Positions 8,949 to 18,021 of a stretch of DNA of 60,075 nucleotides are shown in pieces. This DNA is from Candidatus Nitrosopelagicus sp. GTDB taxonomy: Archaea > Thermoproteota > Nitrososphaeria > Nitrososphaerales > Nitrosopumilaceae. The notes below the pieces were generated by a model. That model was given only the letters and a program-made list of their open reading frames with translations, made no database searches and was not told the DNA's origin. The position numbers were made by a program, and so were the translations under genes. The stretch spans positions 1 to 60,075 of the forward strand of contig JAKUOP010000011.1 of NCBI GenBank assembly GCA_022450565.1, in the 5' to 3' direction. Every line of letters begins with the position of its first letter. Positions within the stretch are counted from its first letter, which is position 1.

Positions 8949-9679
8949 CCAATTGTATCTGAAAGATCAACTACACGACCTATTATAATATTAGTTGGAG
9001 GTTTAATGTTATTTTTTTTAATTTTGGTGGAAATATTAGAAACAGTTCCCTTGATCATTCTTTGTTTTGGTGTGGTACCATTTTGAATCACTGCAACTGG
9101 CATGGATTTATCCATACCACCCTCGATTAATTTTTTTGTGATTATTCCAATTCTTGAAAGACCCATCATAATCACAATTGTATCTACAGATTTTGCTAGT
9201 TTCTTCCATTTAACAGTCTCACTTTTCTTTTCTGGATCCTCATGACCTGTTACAAATACCACGGATGATGCAAACTGCCTGTGGGTTAATGGTATACCTG
9301 CATATGTTGCAGAGCCTATTCCAGAAGTAATTCCAGGAATTATCTCATACTTGATATTATATGATTTTAGAAGCTCTGCTTCTTCGCCACCACGACCAAA
9401 AATTATTGGGTCACCACCTTTTAATCTAACAACAGTTTTTTTTAGTTTTGCAAATTTTACCATTAGTTCGTTAGTATTATCTTGATGTGTTGTATCATCA
9501 CCGACAGCCCTTCCTACATAGATAGACTCAGCACGTTTGGGAATCATGTTGAGAATTTTCTTACTAACTAATCTATCATATAGAACTACATCAGCTTTTT
9601 TGATTACCTCAATTGCTCTTAGTGTAATTAGATTAGGATCTCCTGGTCCTGCTCCAACTAGATAGACTTTACCTGTCAT
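8936..9679 (-). CDS. cobA: Uroporphyrinogen-III C-methyltransferase (SUMT)
   Basis: SAM-dependent methylation of uroporphyrinogen III to precorrin-2, the branch point toward siroheme, cobalamin and the archaeal alternative heme route. The 247 aa length matches single-domain SUMT. Signatures: VYLVGAGPGDPNLITL at the N-terminus, VVRLKGGDPIIFGRGGEE near residue 85, and YAGIPLTHR near 130. It lies between hemC and hemD, with short overlaps on both sides, so flux from the common pathway is co-expressed with the branch enzyme. No siroheme synthase domain is fused. Confidence 0.95.
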   Translation of the reverse strand: MTGKVYLVGAGPGDPNLITLRAIEVIKKADVVLYDRLVSKKILNMIPKRAESIYVGRAVGDDTTHQDNTNELMVKFAKLKKTVVRLKGGDPIIFGRGGEEAELLKSYNIKYEIIPGITSGIGSATYAGIPLTHRQFASSVVFVTGHEDPEKKSETVKWKKLAKSVDTIVIMMGLSRIGIITKKLIEGGMDKSMPVAVIQNGTTPKQRMIKGTVSNISTKIKKNNIKPPTNIIIGRVVDLSDTIGWKK

Positions 9680-10611
9680 TGCTTATTCCACTCTTCCAAC
9701 TCTTCTCTCCAATTAGAAGCAATCTCTTTAACGCCTCTGTCTCTCAATTCATCACCCAGTAATCTACCCAATACATGTGGTTCTTCAATACTTCCAGTTT
9801 TTTCTAGAATAATTGATTTTTTCCCATCCATGGAATATACTGCAACCTTTAATGTTAATGAATTTGCATCAGACGTTGCAATTGCACCTACAGGAAATCT
9901 ACATCCAGAATCAACCGAATTTGATAATGCACGTTCTGCTTCAATTTCCATTCTAGATCTATAATCTTCAATTTTTTTTAACATTTGTAGTGTACTAGAA
10001 TTATCTTTTCTCGATACAATTGCAAGTGCGCCTTGACCTGGAGATGGTACAAAATCATTCGTTGGCAATTTTGAAATCTTGATGTCAGTTCCAAGTCTTG
10101 TAATTCCCGCCTGTGCCAAAACAATTCCGTCAAATTTCCCTTCTTCAACCTTCTTGATTCGTGTTTCAATATTACCTCTAACAGGTTTTACAATCACATC
10201 TGGCCGTTTACGAGTTACTTGTACTGCACGCCTTAAACTACTACTGCCTATTACAGAACCAGATGGAATTTCTTCAATATCAAATCCATCTCTAGTTATT
10301 AGTACATCATTTACTGCTTCACGTTTTGGAATACAAGAGATTATCAGATTTGGATCTAGTTGTGATGGTACATCTTTTAGACTGTGAACAGCAAAATCAA
10401 CTTCCTTTTCAAACACTGCCCTGTCTATCTCTTTTTCAAATATGCCTTTTTGTTCCATTGCAAATAGGGGTCTTGTGTCAGTATCACCTTTGGTGGTAAT
10501 TGGTTTAATATCAAATGATAAAGATGAGTCTGTCTTTTGTAATTCAGAAATAACCCAATCTGTTTGTGCTATTGATAACTTGCTTCCACGAGCCCCTACT
10601 GTAAAATTCAA
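9676..10611 (-). CDS. hemC: Hydroxymethylbilane synthase (porphobilinogen deaminase)
   Basis: Polymerises four porphobilinogen units to hydroxymethylbilane. 311 aa, normal length. The catalytic Asp is about residue 80 in VHSLKDVPS, and the dipyrromethane cofactor cysteine is C237 in DSGCRFPVG. GSSSLRR near 122 binds the pyrrole carboxylates. It overlaps cobA (four bases) and hemL (four bases). Confidence 0.96.
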   Translation of the reverse strand: MNFTVGARGSKLSIAQTDWVISELQKTDSSLSFDIKPITTKGDTDTRPLFAMEQKGIFEKEIDRAVFEKEVDFAVHSLKDVPSQLDPNLIISCIPKREAVNDVLITRDGFDIEEIPSGSVIGSSSLRRAVQVTRKRPDVIVKPVRGNIETRIKKVEEGKFDGIVLAQAGITRLGTDIKISKLPTNDFVPSPGQGALAIVSRKDNSSTLQMLKKIEDYRSRMEIEAERALSNSVDSGCRFPVGAIATSDANSLTLKVAVYSMDGKKSIILEKTGSIEEPHVLGRLLGDELRDRGVKEIASNWREELEEWNKQ

Positions 10612-11885
10612 TTTTTCACCTGTTTTAGCGATAATCCATAAGCACCTAATGTTTTAGTTATGTCAGCATCTGTATGTGCATCTGATAGAAAAACAGTCTC
10701 ATACTGTGATGGCGCAATAAAAATTCCATTTTTTAGAAGATTTGAAAAAAGTTTCTGGAATTTTTTTGTATTTGATTTTTTTGCTGTTTTATAATCTATA
10801 ACCTTTTGATTTGTAAAGAAAATTTGGAACATCGATGATATTGAGTTTATTGTGTGTGGTATGTGATAATCAGTAGCCAAATCATCAATCTCATCAACCA
10901 TAATTTTACAATAACGTTCAAGTTTTGGATATAATCTATTTTTGATTTTATTGATTGTTTTGATAGAACTTATTGCAGCAGTAACTGAGATTGGATTTCC
11001 TGCAAATGTACTTGCCTGATAGACTTTACCATCTGGTGATAATTTATTCATAATTTCTTTTTTACCGCCTACTGCTGCAATTGTAAACCCATTACCTAAT
11101 GCCTTGCCTAGTGTAGTAATATCAGGTTGAATATGAAAGAATTTCTGTGCTCCACCCTCAGAAATTCTAAATCCATTTACCACTTCATCAAAAATTAATG
11201 GAACGTCATACTGCTTTGTGATTTTTCTTACATCAGAAAGAAAATTCTTTTCTGGTAATACAAGACCCATGTTTGCAAGAACAGGCTCTATAATAAGACC
11301 TGCAACATCTTTATTTTTTGTTAAAGTTTTTTCTAATTCGTTGATATCGTTATATGGCACAACAAGTGTATTTTTTGAGACTTCATCTAATCCTCCATCT
11401 GATATTGATATACCGTTGTGTGCAGAACCTGAACCAGCCTTTACTAGAACGGTATCATATGCACCGTGATAACAGCCCTCAAATTTTATTATCTTTTTCT
11501 TCTTTGTAAAGCCCCTAGCAAGTCTAATTGCAGTCATAGTTGCTTCTGCTCCTGTATTTACGGTTCTAACTTTTTTAATTGATGGAAAATTTTTGATGAT
11601 GAGTTTGGATAATTCAATTTCTAATGCAGTTGGTGTTGTGTATAATGTACCTTTTTTTAATTGTGAAGATACAGTGGAAATAATTTCCTTTCTGGTATGA
11701 CCTAATAGTAGAGCACCATAACCGTTACAAAAATCTGTATACCTGTTCCCATCCTCATCCCATAATGAACTTCCTTCTGAGCGTTTTACAAAAAATGGAT
11801 AAGGTTCAATATATCTTACAGGGCTGTTTACGCCTGATGGAATCACCTTCTTTGCATCTGAAAATAATTTCCTAGATTTTGCCAA
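10608..11885 (-). CDS. hemL: Glutamate-1-semialdehyde 2,1-aminomutase
   Basis: PLP enzyme making 5-aminolevulinate from glutamate-1-semialdehyde, as in the C5 tetrapyrrole pathway. 425 aa. The PLP lysine is about K261 in TTLGKALGNGF; IFDEVVNGFR near 231 holds the PLP-contacting Asp; VNTGAEATMTAIRLAR near 109 is the phosphate-binding block. First gene of hemL-hemC-cobA-hemD. The partner hemA (glutamyl-tRNA reductase) and hemB are not in this window. Confidence 0.95.
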   Translation of the reverse strand: MAKSRKLFSDAKKVIPSGVNSPVRYIEPYPFFVKRSEGSSLWDEDGNRYTDFCNGYGALLLGHTRKEIISTVSSQLKKGTLYTTPTALEIELSKLIIKNFPSIKKVRTVNTGAEATMTAIRLARGFTKKKKIIKFEGCYHGAYDTVLVKAGSGSAHNGISISDGGLDEVSKNTLVVPYNDINELEKTLTKNKDVAGLIIEPVLANMGLVLPEKNFLSDVRKITKQYDVPLIFDEVVNGFRISEGGAQKFFHIQPDITTLGKALGNGFTIAAVGGKKEIMNKLSPDGKVYQASTFAGNPISVTAAISSIKTINKIKNRLYPKLERYCKIMVDEIDDLATDYHIPHTINSISSMFQIFFTNQKVIDYKTAKKSNTKKFQKLFSNLLKNGIFIAPSQYETVFLSDAHTDADITKTLGAYGLSLKQVKN

Positions 11886-11921
11886 TACGCCTAATTTGTT
11901 TACAGGTATTATATTCTAAAC

Positions 11922-14900
11922 TTACTCTGTTGTCTCACAATTCAAGACTAAATCAGTATTTAGTTCATTAACGGTCTTGTACAAATCAAGATCATCTCCG
12001 CCATTAACAATATCAAGCCCAAGTCCACCTTTCAAAACATCCTCACCAGATTGACCTTTGATTATGTCACTGCCTGAACCACCAGAAATATTGTCATTTC
12101 CTTCATCTCCAAATATTATATCATCGCCATCACCGGCTAAAATGCAATCATTCCCTTTGTCACCAGAAATAATATCGTCACCAGAAAATGAAAATATCAA
12201 ATCAGGTAAATTGGTGCCAATTAGAATATCATCATCCGGAGTTCCTAAAATCTGATTATAGTAAGATTCTGATTTACCACATGCTTGAACAGAAATATTT
12301 TGAATTAATGAAGATGTATTTCCTGATGTGTCAGTAACTGTCCATGTCACTGTTGTTTCGCCAAGTGGGAAGAACTCAGGAGCATTGTTAGACACAATAG
12401 GACTAACATCCACAATATCAGTTGCTATAGCAGTTCCAATTTCTAATATATTTTCTAATGATGTTGCATCTAATATGATATCATCTGGAACTTCCAAAAC
12501 AGGTGCGGTTTCATCAACAATAGTAATTTTTTGTGTAATACTAGATGAATTTCCTGATTCATCAGTGGCTATCCATGTCACTGTTGTTTCTCCAAGTGGG
12601 AATAAATTGTTTGTATTATTATCTAATCTAACATCACTAACTGAATCTAAAACTTGTGGAGGCAACAATTCAATCTGTGTGTCAGTTGCTGATGTAGCAT
12701 CAGTAACAATATCAACTGGTTGTGAAATTATTGGTGCAGTTGTATCAATAATATTTACTAATTGAGTAGCATTAGCAGAGTTTCCTGATGTGTCAGTAAC
12801 TGTCCATGTTACTACTGTTTCACCAAGTGGGAAGAACTCAGGAGCATCGTTAGATACATTTCCTATTGATACAGAATCAAATGTTTCTGGAATTCCTATA
12901 TTCACAATATTTCTGTCAAATGATTCTGCTTCAGTTGCAATATCTGATGGTGATGCTATAACAGGTAAAATAGTATCAGAAACTGTAATTTTTTGTGTAA
13001 TACTAGATGAATTTCCTGATTCGTCAGTGGCTATCCATGTCACTGTTGTTTCTCCAAGTGGGAAGAACTCAGGAGCATTGTTAGTGATTGATGAAATACC
13101 TACCAGATCATATGTTGATGGCACATCAAGTTCTACAGAATTAGAGTTTGCATTCTGTGCCTCAGATGTGATGTTTGATGGAATTATAAATTCAGGGCTG
13201 GTTGTATCAACAATACTTACCAATTGTTCTGCACTTGTAGTATTTCCTGATGTGTCAGTAACTGTCCATGTCACTGCTGTTTCACCAAGTGGGAAGAACT
13301 CAGGAGCATCATTCACAAGTGATGCGATCTCTACATGATCATAAACACGTGGATTTTCTAATTCAATAGTATTTTCAGAATTGTGTTTTGCTTCAGTAAT
13401 TATAGCCCTAGGTGGAAAAATATCAGGATTTGTTGTATCTACAACTGTAATTATTTGTGATCCGTCTGTGGAATTATTGTAATTATCAACTACTATCCAT
13501 GTCACTGTTGTTTCACCAAGTGGGAAGAATTCAGGAGCATTGTTAGTGATTGATGAAATACCAGAAATATCTTCATAAAGTAAATCACCTAGATTATCTA
13601 CACTAGTATTAACACCTGTGGCCTCAAATACTATATCATCAGGAATAGTAATAGTTGGTTGTGTCGTATCAACTACGGTAATAATTTGGGTTTGAGTAAT
13701 AGCATTTCCTGATTCATCAGTGACAGTCCATGTGACTGTTGTTTCGCCAAAGGAAAAATTAGATGGTGCATCATTCATAATATTGACTTCTTGTATGTCA
13801 TAGATTTCAGGGAAACCAAGTGTTACACCTACACCGTCAGATGTTACTGCTTCCAGAACTATATCATTAATTGTAATAATTGGTGCTGTAGTATCAACAA
13901 CACTTACCAATTGTTCTGCACTTGTAGTATTTCCTGATGTGTCAGTAACTGTCCATGTCACTGTTGTTTCGCCAAGTGGGAAGAACTCAGGAGCATCATT
14001 AGTTAATTCGTCGATAGCAATATTGTCAAATGCTGTTGGTTCAAACAAAATGACTTGATTTTCAGTAAGGTTTGTTGCTTCAAATACTATATCCTCTGGC
14101 TGCGTTATTGTTGGATTATGTGTATCCTTTAATTGAATAATTTGTTCCATTGTAGAAACATTACCCATAACGTCTGTTACAGTCCAAGTCACTACAGTTT
14201 CACCAAGTGAAAATGTTTCAGGTGCATTATTTTCAATTGATATTATACCAACAGCATCAGAAACACTTGGTTGATTAAGTTCAATTGTGTTCTGATTGAA
14301 TGATCTGGCTTCTCCCATGATTCTTGGTAATGGTGATATTTCAGGTGGGGTTGTGTCCTGAACAGTAATAATTTGTGATGCTATTGCCATATTTCCTGAA
14401 CCGTCAATTGCAGTCCAAATTATTGTAGATATTCCAAGTGGAAACTTTTCAGGTGCATTATTTGATAATGATAGGATGCCACTTTCATCATCAGCTGTAG
14501 CATGACCAATTTTTACACTGGTTAATCCACCAGATGCTTCAGCTATAACATTATCAGGCACAGAAATTACTGGTTTGACAAAATCATTTGGAATAGAAAC
14601 GGGTGGTGGTAGTATCAATTCTGGCTCAACTGTAACTTCTGGCTCAACTGTAACTTCTGGCTCAACTGTAACTTCTGGCTCAACTGTAACTTCTGGCTGA
14701 TTAGGTATTGTAGATATTGCAAGTGGTGTTTCAAATTTTTGAATTCTGTGTGAGTTAGTATCTACTGCAAATAGATAACCATTGTTTGAAATTAAAACAT
14801 CTTTTGGAAGATTAAATTCGCCATTACCAGTTCCGTATTGACCCCACTGTGAAAGGGTTAAACCTTCTGAATCAATGTGCACAATTCTATAATTTGCAGA

Positions 14901-15647
14901 ATCTATTGTATACAAATTACCATTTTTATCAATGTCTACACCTGAAGCAGCAATTGGAAACCCACCATATCTTCCATCAAAAGTTTTTAATAATTCATAA
15001 TCAGGACTATACTTTACAATTTTTTTTAATCTATCATCGGCAACAAAGATATTTCCAGTTGAGTCAACAGCGAGGTCTACAGGACTTCGAAAACTTGAAT
15101 CATCAATTCCTTGCTTACCAAACCCTGAAACATATTCACCGTCAAAAGTAAATTTTTGAACTCTATTATTTCCTGTGTCGGCAACAAACAAACTATCATT
15201 GTCAATAAAAAGACCTCTTGGCGATTTAAATTCGCCATTAGATTTTCCAGTAGTACCCCACTGTAAAACAAAATTTCCATCTAAATCAAATTTTTGAATT
15301 TTATTTAGTTTGTTATCTGAAACGAAAACAAAGTTTTCTGAAACTGCTATTCCTTGCGGTGAATTGAACTCACCTGGATCAGAACCATTTATTCCCCATG
15401 CCTTAGTAAAATTTCCTGAATCATCAAAAACCTGAATTCTGGAATTTCCAAGATCTGTTACATAAACACTACCATCATTACCTTCTGCTATACGTTGTGG
15501 AAAAAGGAAATTGCCTGGGTTTATTTTTCCAGATTCACCCCAATCAAGCTCAAATGCATGATTACTAATTCCATAGGATGTTTGTGGTAAAGAAACAGCT
15601 ACGGTTAGTACTGATAATAGTACCACTAGTGACATTGCTACACGCAT
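11922..15647 (-). CDS. Secreted NHL-HYR-RTX-like repeat protein, 1241 aa
   Basis: Starts with a signal peptide (hydrophobic residues 4-18). Residues ~30-305 hold about six NHL-type repeats such as VADTGNNRVQKF, probably a beta-propeller. Residues ~318-345 are a PEVTVE repeat linker. Residues ~350-1120 contain ten HYR-like Ig modules, recognisable by APEFFPLGETTVTWTVTD followed by VVDTTAP. The C-terminus (~1130-1220) has GDDIISGDKGND-type glycine/aspartate repeats resembling RTX calcium-binding nonapeptides. HYR and RTX-like repeats point to an extracellular adhesive or calcium-stabilised surface protein; the function is inferred. There is no sorting signal or C-terminal membrane helix, so the attachment mode is unknown. 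Confidence 0.88.
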   Translation of the reverse strand: MRVAMSLVVLLSVLTVAVSLPQTSYGISNHAFELDWGESGKINPGNFLFPQRIAEGNDGSVYVTDLGNSRIQVFDDSGNFTKAWGINGSDPGEFNSPQGIAVSENFVFVSDNKLNKIQKFDLDGNFVLQWGTTGKSNGEFKSPRGLFIDNDSLFVADTGNNRVQKFTFDGEYVSGFGKQGIDDSSFRSPVDLAVDSTGNIFVADDRLKKIVKYSPDYELLKTFDGRYGGFPIAASGVDIDKNGNLYTIDSANYRIVHIDSEGLTLSQWGQYGTGNGEFNLPKDVLISNNGYLFAVDTNSHRIQKFETPLAISTIPNQPEVTVEPEVTVEPEVTVEPEVTVEPELILPPPVSIPNDFVKPVISVPDNVIAEASGGLTSVKIGHATADDESGILSLSNNAPEKFPLGISTIIWTAIDGSGNMAIASQIITVQDTTPPEISPLPRIMGEARSFNQNTIELNQPSVSDAVGIISIENNAPETFSLGETVVTWTVTDVMGNVSTMEQIIQLKDTHNPTITQPEDIVFEATNLTENQVILFEPTAFDNIAIDELTNDAPEFFPLGETTVTWTVTDTSGNTTSAEQLVSVVDTTAPIITINDIVLEAVTSDGVGVTLGFPEIYDIQEVNIMNDAPSNFSFGETTVTWTVTDESGNAITQTQIITVVDTTQPTITIPDDIVFEATGVNTSVDNLGDLLYEDISGISSITNNAPEFFPLGETTVTWIVVDNYNNSTDGSQIITVVDTTNPDIFPPRAIITEAKHNSENTIELENPRVYDHVEIASLVNDAPEFFPLGETAVTWTVTDTSGNTTSAEQLVSIVDTTSPEFIIPSNITSEAQNANSNSVELDVPSTYDLVGISSITNNAPEFFPLGETTVTWIATDESGNSSSITQKITVSDTILPVIASPSDIATEAESFDRNIVNIGIPETFDSVSIGNVSNDAPEFFPLGETVVTWTVTDTSGNSANATQLVNIIDTTAPIISQPVDIVTDATSATDTQIELLPPQVLDSVSDVRLDNNTNNLFPLGETTVTWIATDESGNSSSITQKITIVDETAPVLEVPDDIILDATSLENILEIGTAIATDIVDVSPIVSNNAPEFFPLGETTVTWTVTDTSGNTSSLIQNISVQACGKSESYYNQILGTPDDDILIGTNLPDLIFSFSGDDIISGDKGNDCILAGDGDDIIFGDEGNDNISGGSGSDIIKGQSGEDVLKGGLGLDIVNGGDDLDLYKTVNELNTDLVLNCETTE
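14623..14694 (-). repeat. Four perfect 18-base tandem repeats (PEVTVE linker)
   Basis: The plus-strand unit GGCTCAACTGTAACTTCT occurs four times in a row without mismatch and encodes PEVTVE on the minus strand. Perfect identity suggests recent expansion or slippage. Unit length is divisible by three, so copy changes only alter linker length between the propeller and the HYR array. Confidence 0.95.
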
Positions 15648-15748
15648 TAAAATTTACTAAAAATTTTGAAAGAAGATCAGGCATGTGAGTATTTTTTGTG
15701 ATTTTTGTCAAATTCAGTGTTTGTGATTTGTGCGATTCACGCCTAAGA

Positions 15749-16525
15749 TTAGAATGGCTTGTTCACATCTCTTGTAAAGACGTAACTGGCTAGACCAATC
15801 ATGATTACACTGAATGCAACCAAGATTGATACACTAAGTAATGCAGACCAACCCTCAACAAAACCTGACATCATTTCACGAACTAAAATAACAGTATAAC
15901 TTACAGGATTAAACGCAGCAATTGATGCAAGCCAATCAGGCATTAATGCTAATGGAAACAATGCCGGACTAAGCAAAAATAATGGCATTCCTAAAAAGTT
16001 AATTATTCCCCAAAAAGTTTCTTGTGACTTTGCTGCTGCTGCAACCATAACTGAGATTCCAGAAAAACCAATTGAAAATAATATTACAATTGCCATAATT
16101 GGTCCAATCATCCATAAATGAGGCATACTAACTCCAATTGCCAAAGCAATTCCCAAAATTAACGAAGCCTGAAATGCAGCAATTAAAGAGATTGCAAGCA
16201 TTTTTCCAAGAGCAATTGAAGATCTAGAGATTGGTGAAGTTAATGCCTTATTCATAAATCCATATCGTCTATCCCAAAGCGTGTTAACACCACCAAAGAT
16301 ACTTGTAAAAATTGCAGTAAGTATGATAACACCAGGTGCCATAAATTCAATATATTCTCCGTCAAAACCAACCGATTGAATTAGTGGCTGTGTACCTGCA
16401 AAAATATTTCCCATTACAATTATCCAAATTGCAGGTTGAATTAATCTTATAATAACACCACTTTTGGATTTTCTATAGCGCTTCATCTCACGCCAAAAAA
16501 TTGCATATGTATCTGATGTAATCAT
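15749..16525 (-). CDS. ABC-2 type transporter permease
   Basis: Integral membrane subunit of a DrrAB-type exporter, 258 aa, with about six hydrophobic segments and the ABC-2 pattern. It opens with a cytoplasmic FWREMKRYRKSKSG stretch; GVNTLWDRRYGFMNKALTSPISR near residue 80 is the typical coupling region, and FNPVSYTVILVRE near 205 the C-terminal signature. It overlaps the ATPase gene by four bases, so the two are cotranscribed. Substrate unknown: lipids, drugs or polymers are all exported by relatives. Confidence 0.92.
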   Translation of the reverse strand: MITSDTYAIFWREMKRYRKSKSGVIIRLIQPAIWIIVMGNIFAGTQPLIQSVGFDGEYIEFMAPGVIILTAIFTSIFGGVNTLWDRRYGFMNKALTSPISRSSIALGKMLAISLIAAFQASLILGIALAIGVSMPHLWMIGPIMAIVILFSIGFSGISVMVAAAAKSQETFWGIINFLGMPLFLLSPALFPLALMPDWLASIAAFNPVSYTVILVREMMSGFVEGWSALLSVSILVAFSVIMIGLASYVFTRDVNKPF

Positions 16526-17526
16526 AGTCCTCTTCTCCTATTTAGATTGAATTCTTTTCTCTTGTTTAATTTTTGAGTTGTATCATCACGTAAGTTATGT
16601 CCTGTATATGATATGAAAACATCATCTAGGGTTGGCTTATTTAGTGATAATGAGTCAATCTCTATACCCATTTCAGTTGTAGTTTGAAAAATTTTAGGTA
16701 TAACTTCTGAGCACTGTGATGACTTTATTGTTATTTCACCTTGTTTTCTGGTTACTTGGTTTACAAACTCAATTTGCTTAATTCTATTAATTAATTCATC
16801 TTGTTTTGCAATTCCATCAATTAACGAAAATGAAATCATATCATTTCCCATCGCATTTTTCATGATTTCAGGTGTATCAATAACCTGAATTTTTCCATAA
16901 TCAATAATACCTACACGATCACAGAGCTTGTCGGCCTCCTCCATGTAATGAGTAGAAACAAAAAGCGTCATCTCAAATTCTTTGTGTATTTTTCTAATGT
17001 ATTCCCAAATCTTTCTTCTGGTCTGTATATCAAGCCCAACAGTAGGCTCGTCTAGGAAAAGTACTTTGGGTCTATGTATTAATCCACAAGCAATATCGAG
17101 TCTCTTTCTCATTCCACCAGAATAAGTTATTGCTGCTTCATTTTGTTTTTCTTCAAGTTCGACTAGAGAAATCACTTCATCAATTCTAGACTCTACTAGA
17201 TCCTTTGGCATTTGACTAATTCTAGATTGAAAAACTAGGTTTTCTCTACCAGTAAGATATTCATCGACGCCGATTTCTTGTTGAACATAACCTATATTTT
17301 CCCTTACTTTTTTTGCCTGTGTCACAACGTCAAAGCCTTGAACTGATGCATTTCCGGAAGTTGGCTTTAACAATGTTGTAAGGATCATCATTGTGGTGCT
17401 TTTTCCTGCACCATTTGGTCCCAAAAATCCAAAGATTTCACCCTCCTCAATTTGAAATGAAATATTATCTACGGCTTTGAACTTTTCAAAATTTTTTGAA
17501 AGCGAATCTACTTTTATTGCATGCAT
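16522..17526 (-). CDS. ABC transporter ATP-binding protein (DrrA-like)
   Basis: 334 aa ATPase of the exporter. Walker A GPNGAGKST near residue 36, signature YSGGMRKRLD near 140, Walker B VLFLDEPTVGLD near 156, and switch His in STHYMEEADKLCDRVG near 192. A ~100-residue C-terminal domain follows the nucleotide-binding domain, as in DrrA/CcmA-type proteins. It pairs with the downstream ABC-2 permease. The substrate cannot be inferred. Confidence 0.93.
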   Translation of the reverse strand: MHAIKVDSLSKNFEKFKAVDNISFQIEEGEIFGFLGPNGAGKSTTMMILTTLLKPTSGNASVQGFDVVTQAKKVRENIGYVQQEIGVDEYLTGRENLVFQSRISQMPKDLVESRIDEVISLVELEEKQNEAAITYSGGMRKRLDIACGLIHRPKVLFLDEPTVGLDIQTRRKIWEYIRKIHKEFEMTLFVSTHYMEEADKLCDRVGIIDYGKIQVIDTPEIMKNAMGNDMISFSLIDGIAKQDELINRIKQIEFVNQVTRKQGEITIKSSQCSEVIPKIFQTTTEMGIEIDSLSLNKPTLDDVFISYTGHNLRDDTTQKLNKRKEFNLNRRRGL

Positions 17527-17600
17527 AACTAATGATAAAATTTAGATTATAACATCATTGCGAATTATATTATAAATATTGTAAAAATCTAAGAGATTCT

Positions 17601-17687
17601 ATGCAGGGAAACAAGATTATGTATTTTATGGGAGTTGGAGGCTCTATTGCCATTGCACTGTTTGCTGCATCTATGATGCTCAGGTGA
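17601..17687 (+). CDS. 28-residue membrane microprotein, GTGA-coupled to next gene
   Basis: ATG at 17601, stop TGA at 17685. The peptide has a short basic N-terminus (MQGNKIMYF), one hydrophobic helix rich in Gly/Ala/Ile/Met, and a final Arg, which fits a single-pass membrane peptide. A TATA-like TATATTATAAATA at 17566-17578 lies at the right distance for a leaderless start exactly at this ATG. Its stop overlaps the GTG start of the next gene (GTGA). The promoter and the overlap together are why I call it a gene despite its size. Function unknown. Confidence 0.62.
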   Translation: MQGNKIMYFMGVGGSIAIALFAASMMLR

Positions 17688-18019
17688 AAATTTTGTCTAT
17701 CGCAAATAATCTCACATTCAAAGCAATTCTAACAACTATAGGAAGAAATACTGGAAAGGAACATTCCGTATGGGCAAAGGCAGTAACTTATAATGATATG
17801 ATATATTTTTCCAGAAGAAATCCAAATAGTGATTGGTTAAAAAATGCCATTGCTAATCCGGAGGTGAAAGTTGAATTTGACGGGGAAAAATTTTCAGGTA
17901 TTGCTAGATTAGTTAAAGATGAAGGACTTGCTAGAAAAATTTCATCTATAAAGTATACTGAAAAGAGTAGGCAGGAAGAATCAAGAGTTGTGTTAGAAGT
18001 TGAATTATCTAGTGTATAA
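17684..18019 (+). CDS. DUF385/F420-type split beta-barrel oxidoreductase-like protein
   Basis: 111 aa. The pattern LTTIGRNTGKEHSVWAKAV, then FSRRNPNSDWLKNAIANPEVKVEFDG, matches the deazaflavin (F420)-dependent nitroreductase-like family (DUF385/PNPOx-like fold), where the Arg/Lys region binds the cofactor phosphate and the DWLKNAIANPEV segment is characteristic. It is shorter than the usual ~130-150 aa. The start is GTG overlapping the stop of the microprotein. An F420 enzyme role is plausible because cofE lies in the same window, but substrate and cofactor are inferred. Confidence 0.75.
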   Translation: MKILSIANNLTFKAILTTIGRNTGKEHSVWAKAVTYNDMIYFSRRNPNSDWLKNAIANPEVKVEFDGEKFSGIARLVKDEGLARKISSIKYTEKSRQEESRVVLEVELSSV

Positions 18020-18021
18020 TC

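Noticed and set aside
10079-10387. Plus-strand ORF opposite hemC
   Set aside because: Antisense shadow of a well-conserved enzyme gene with no independent signals.
12058-13338. Plus-strand ORFs opposite the HYR repeat protein
   Set aside because: They mirror the repetitive minus-strand coding pattern and encode Ser/Val-rich low-information sequence with no start signals.
14849-15280. ORFs in other frames across the NHL region
   Set aside because: Shadows of the beta-propeller coding sequence; Gln/His-rich translations with no plausible fold.
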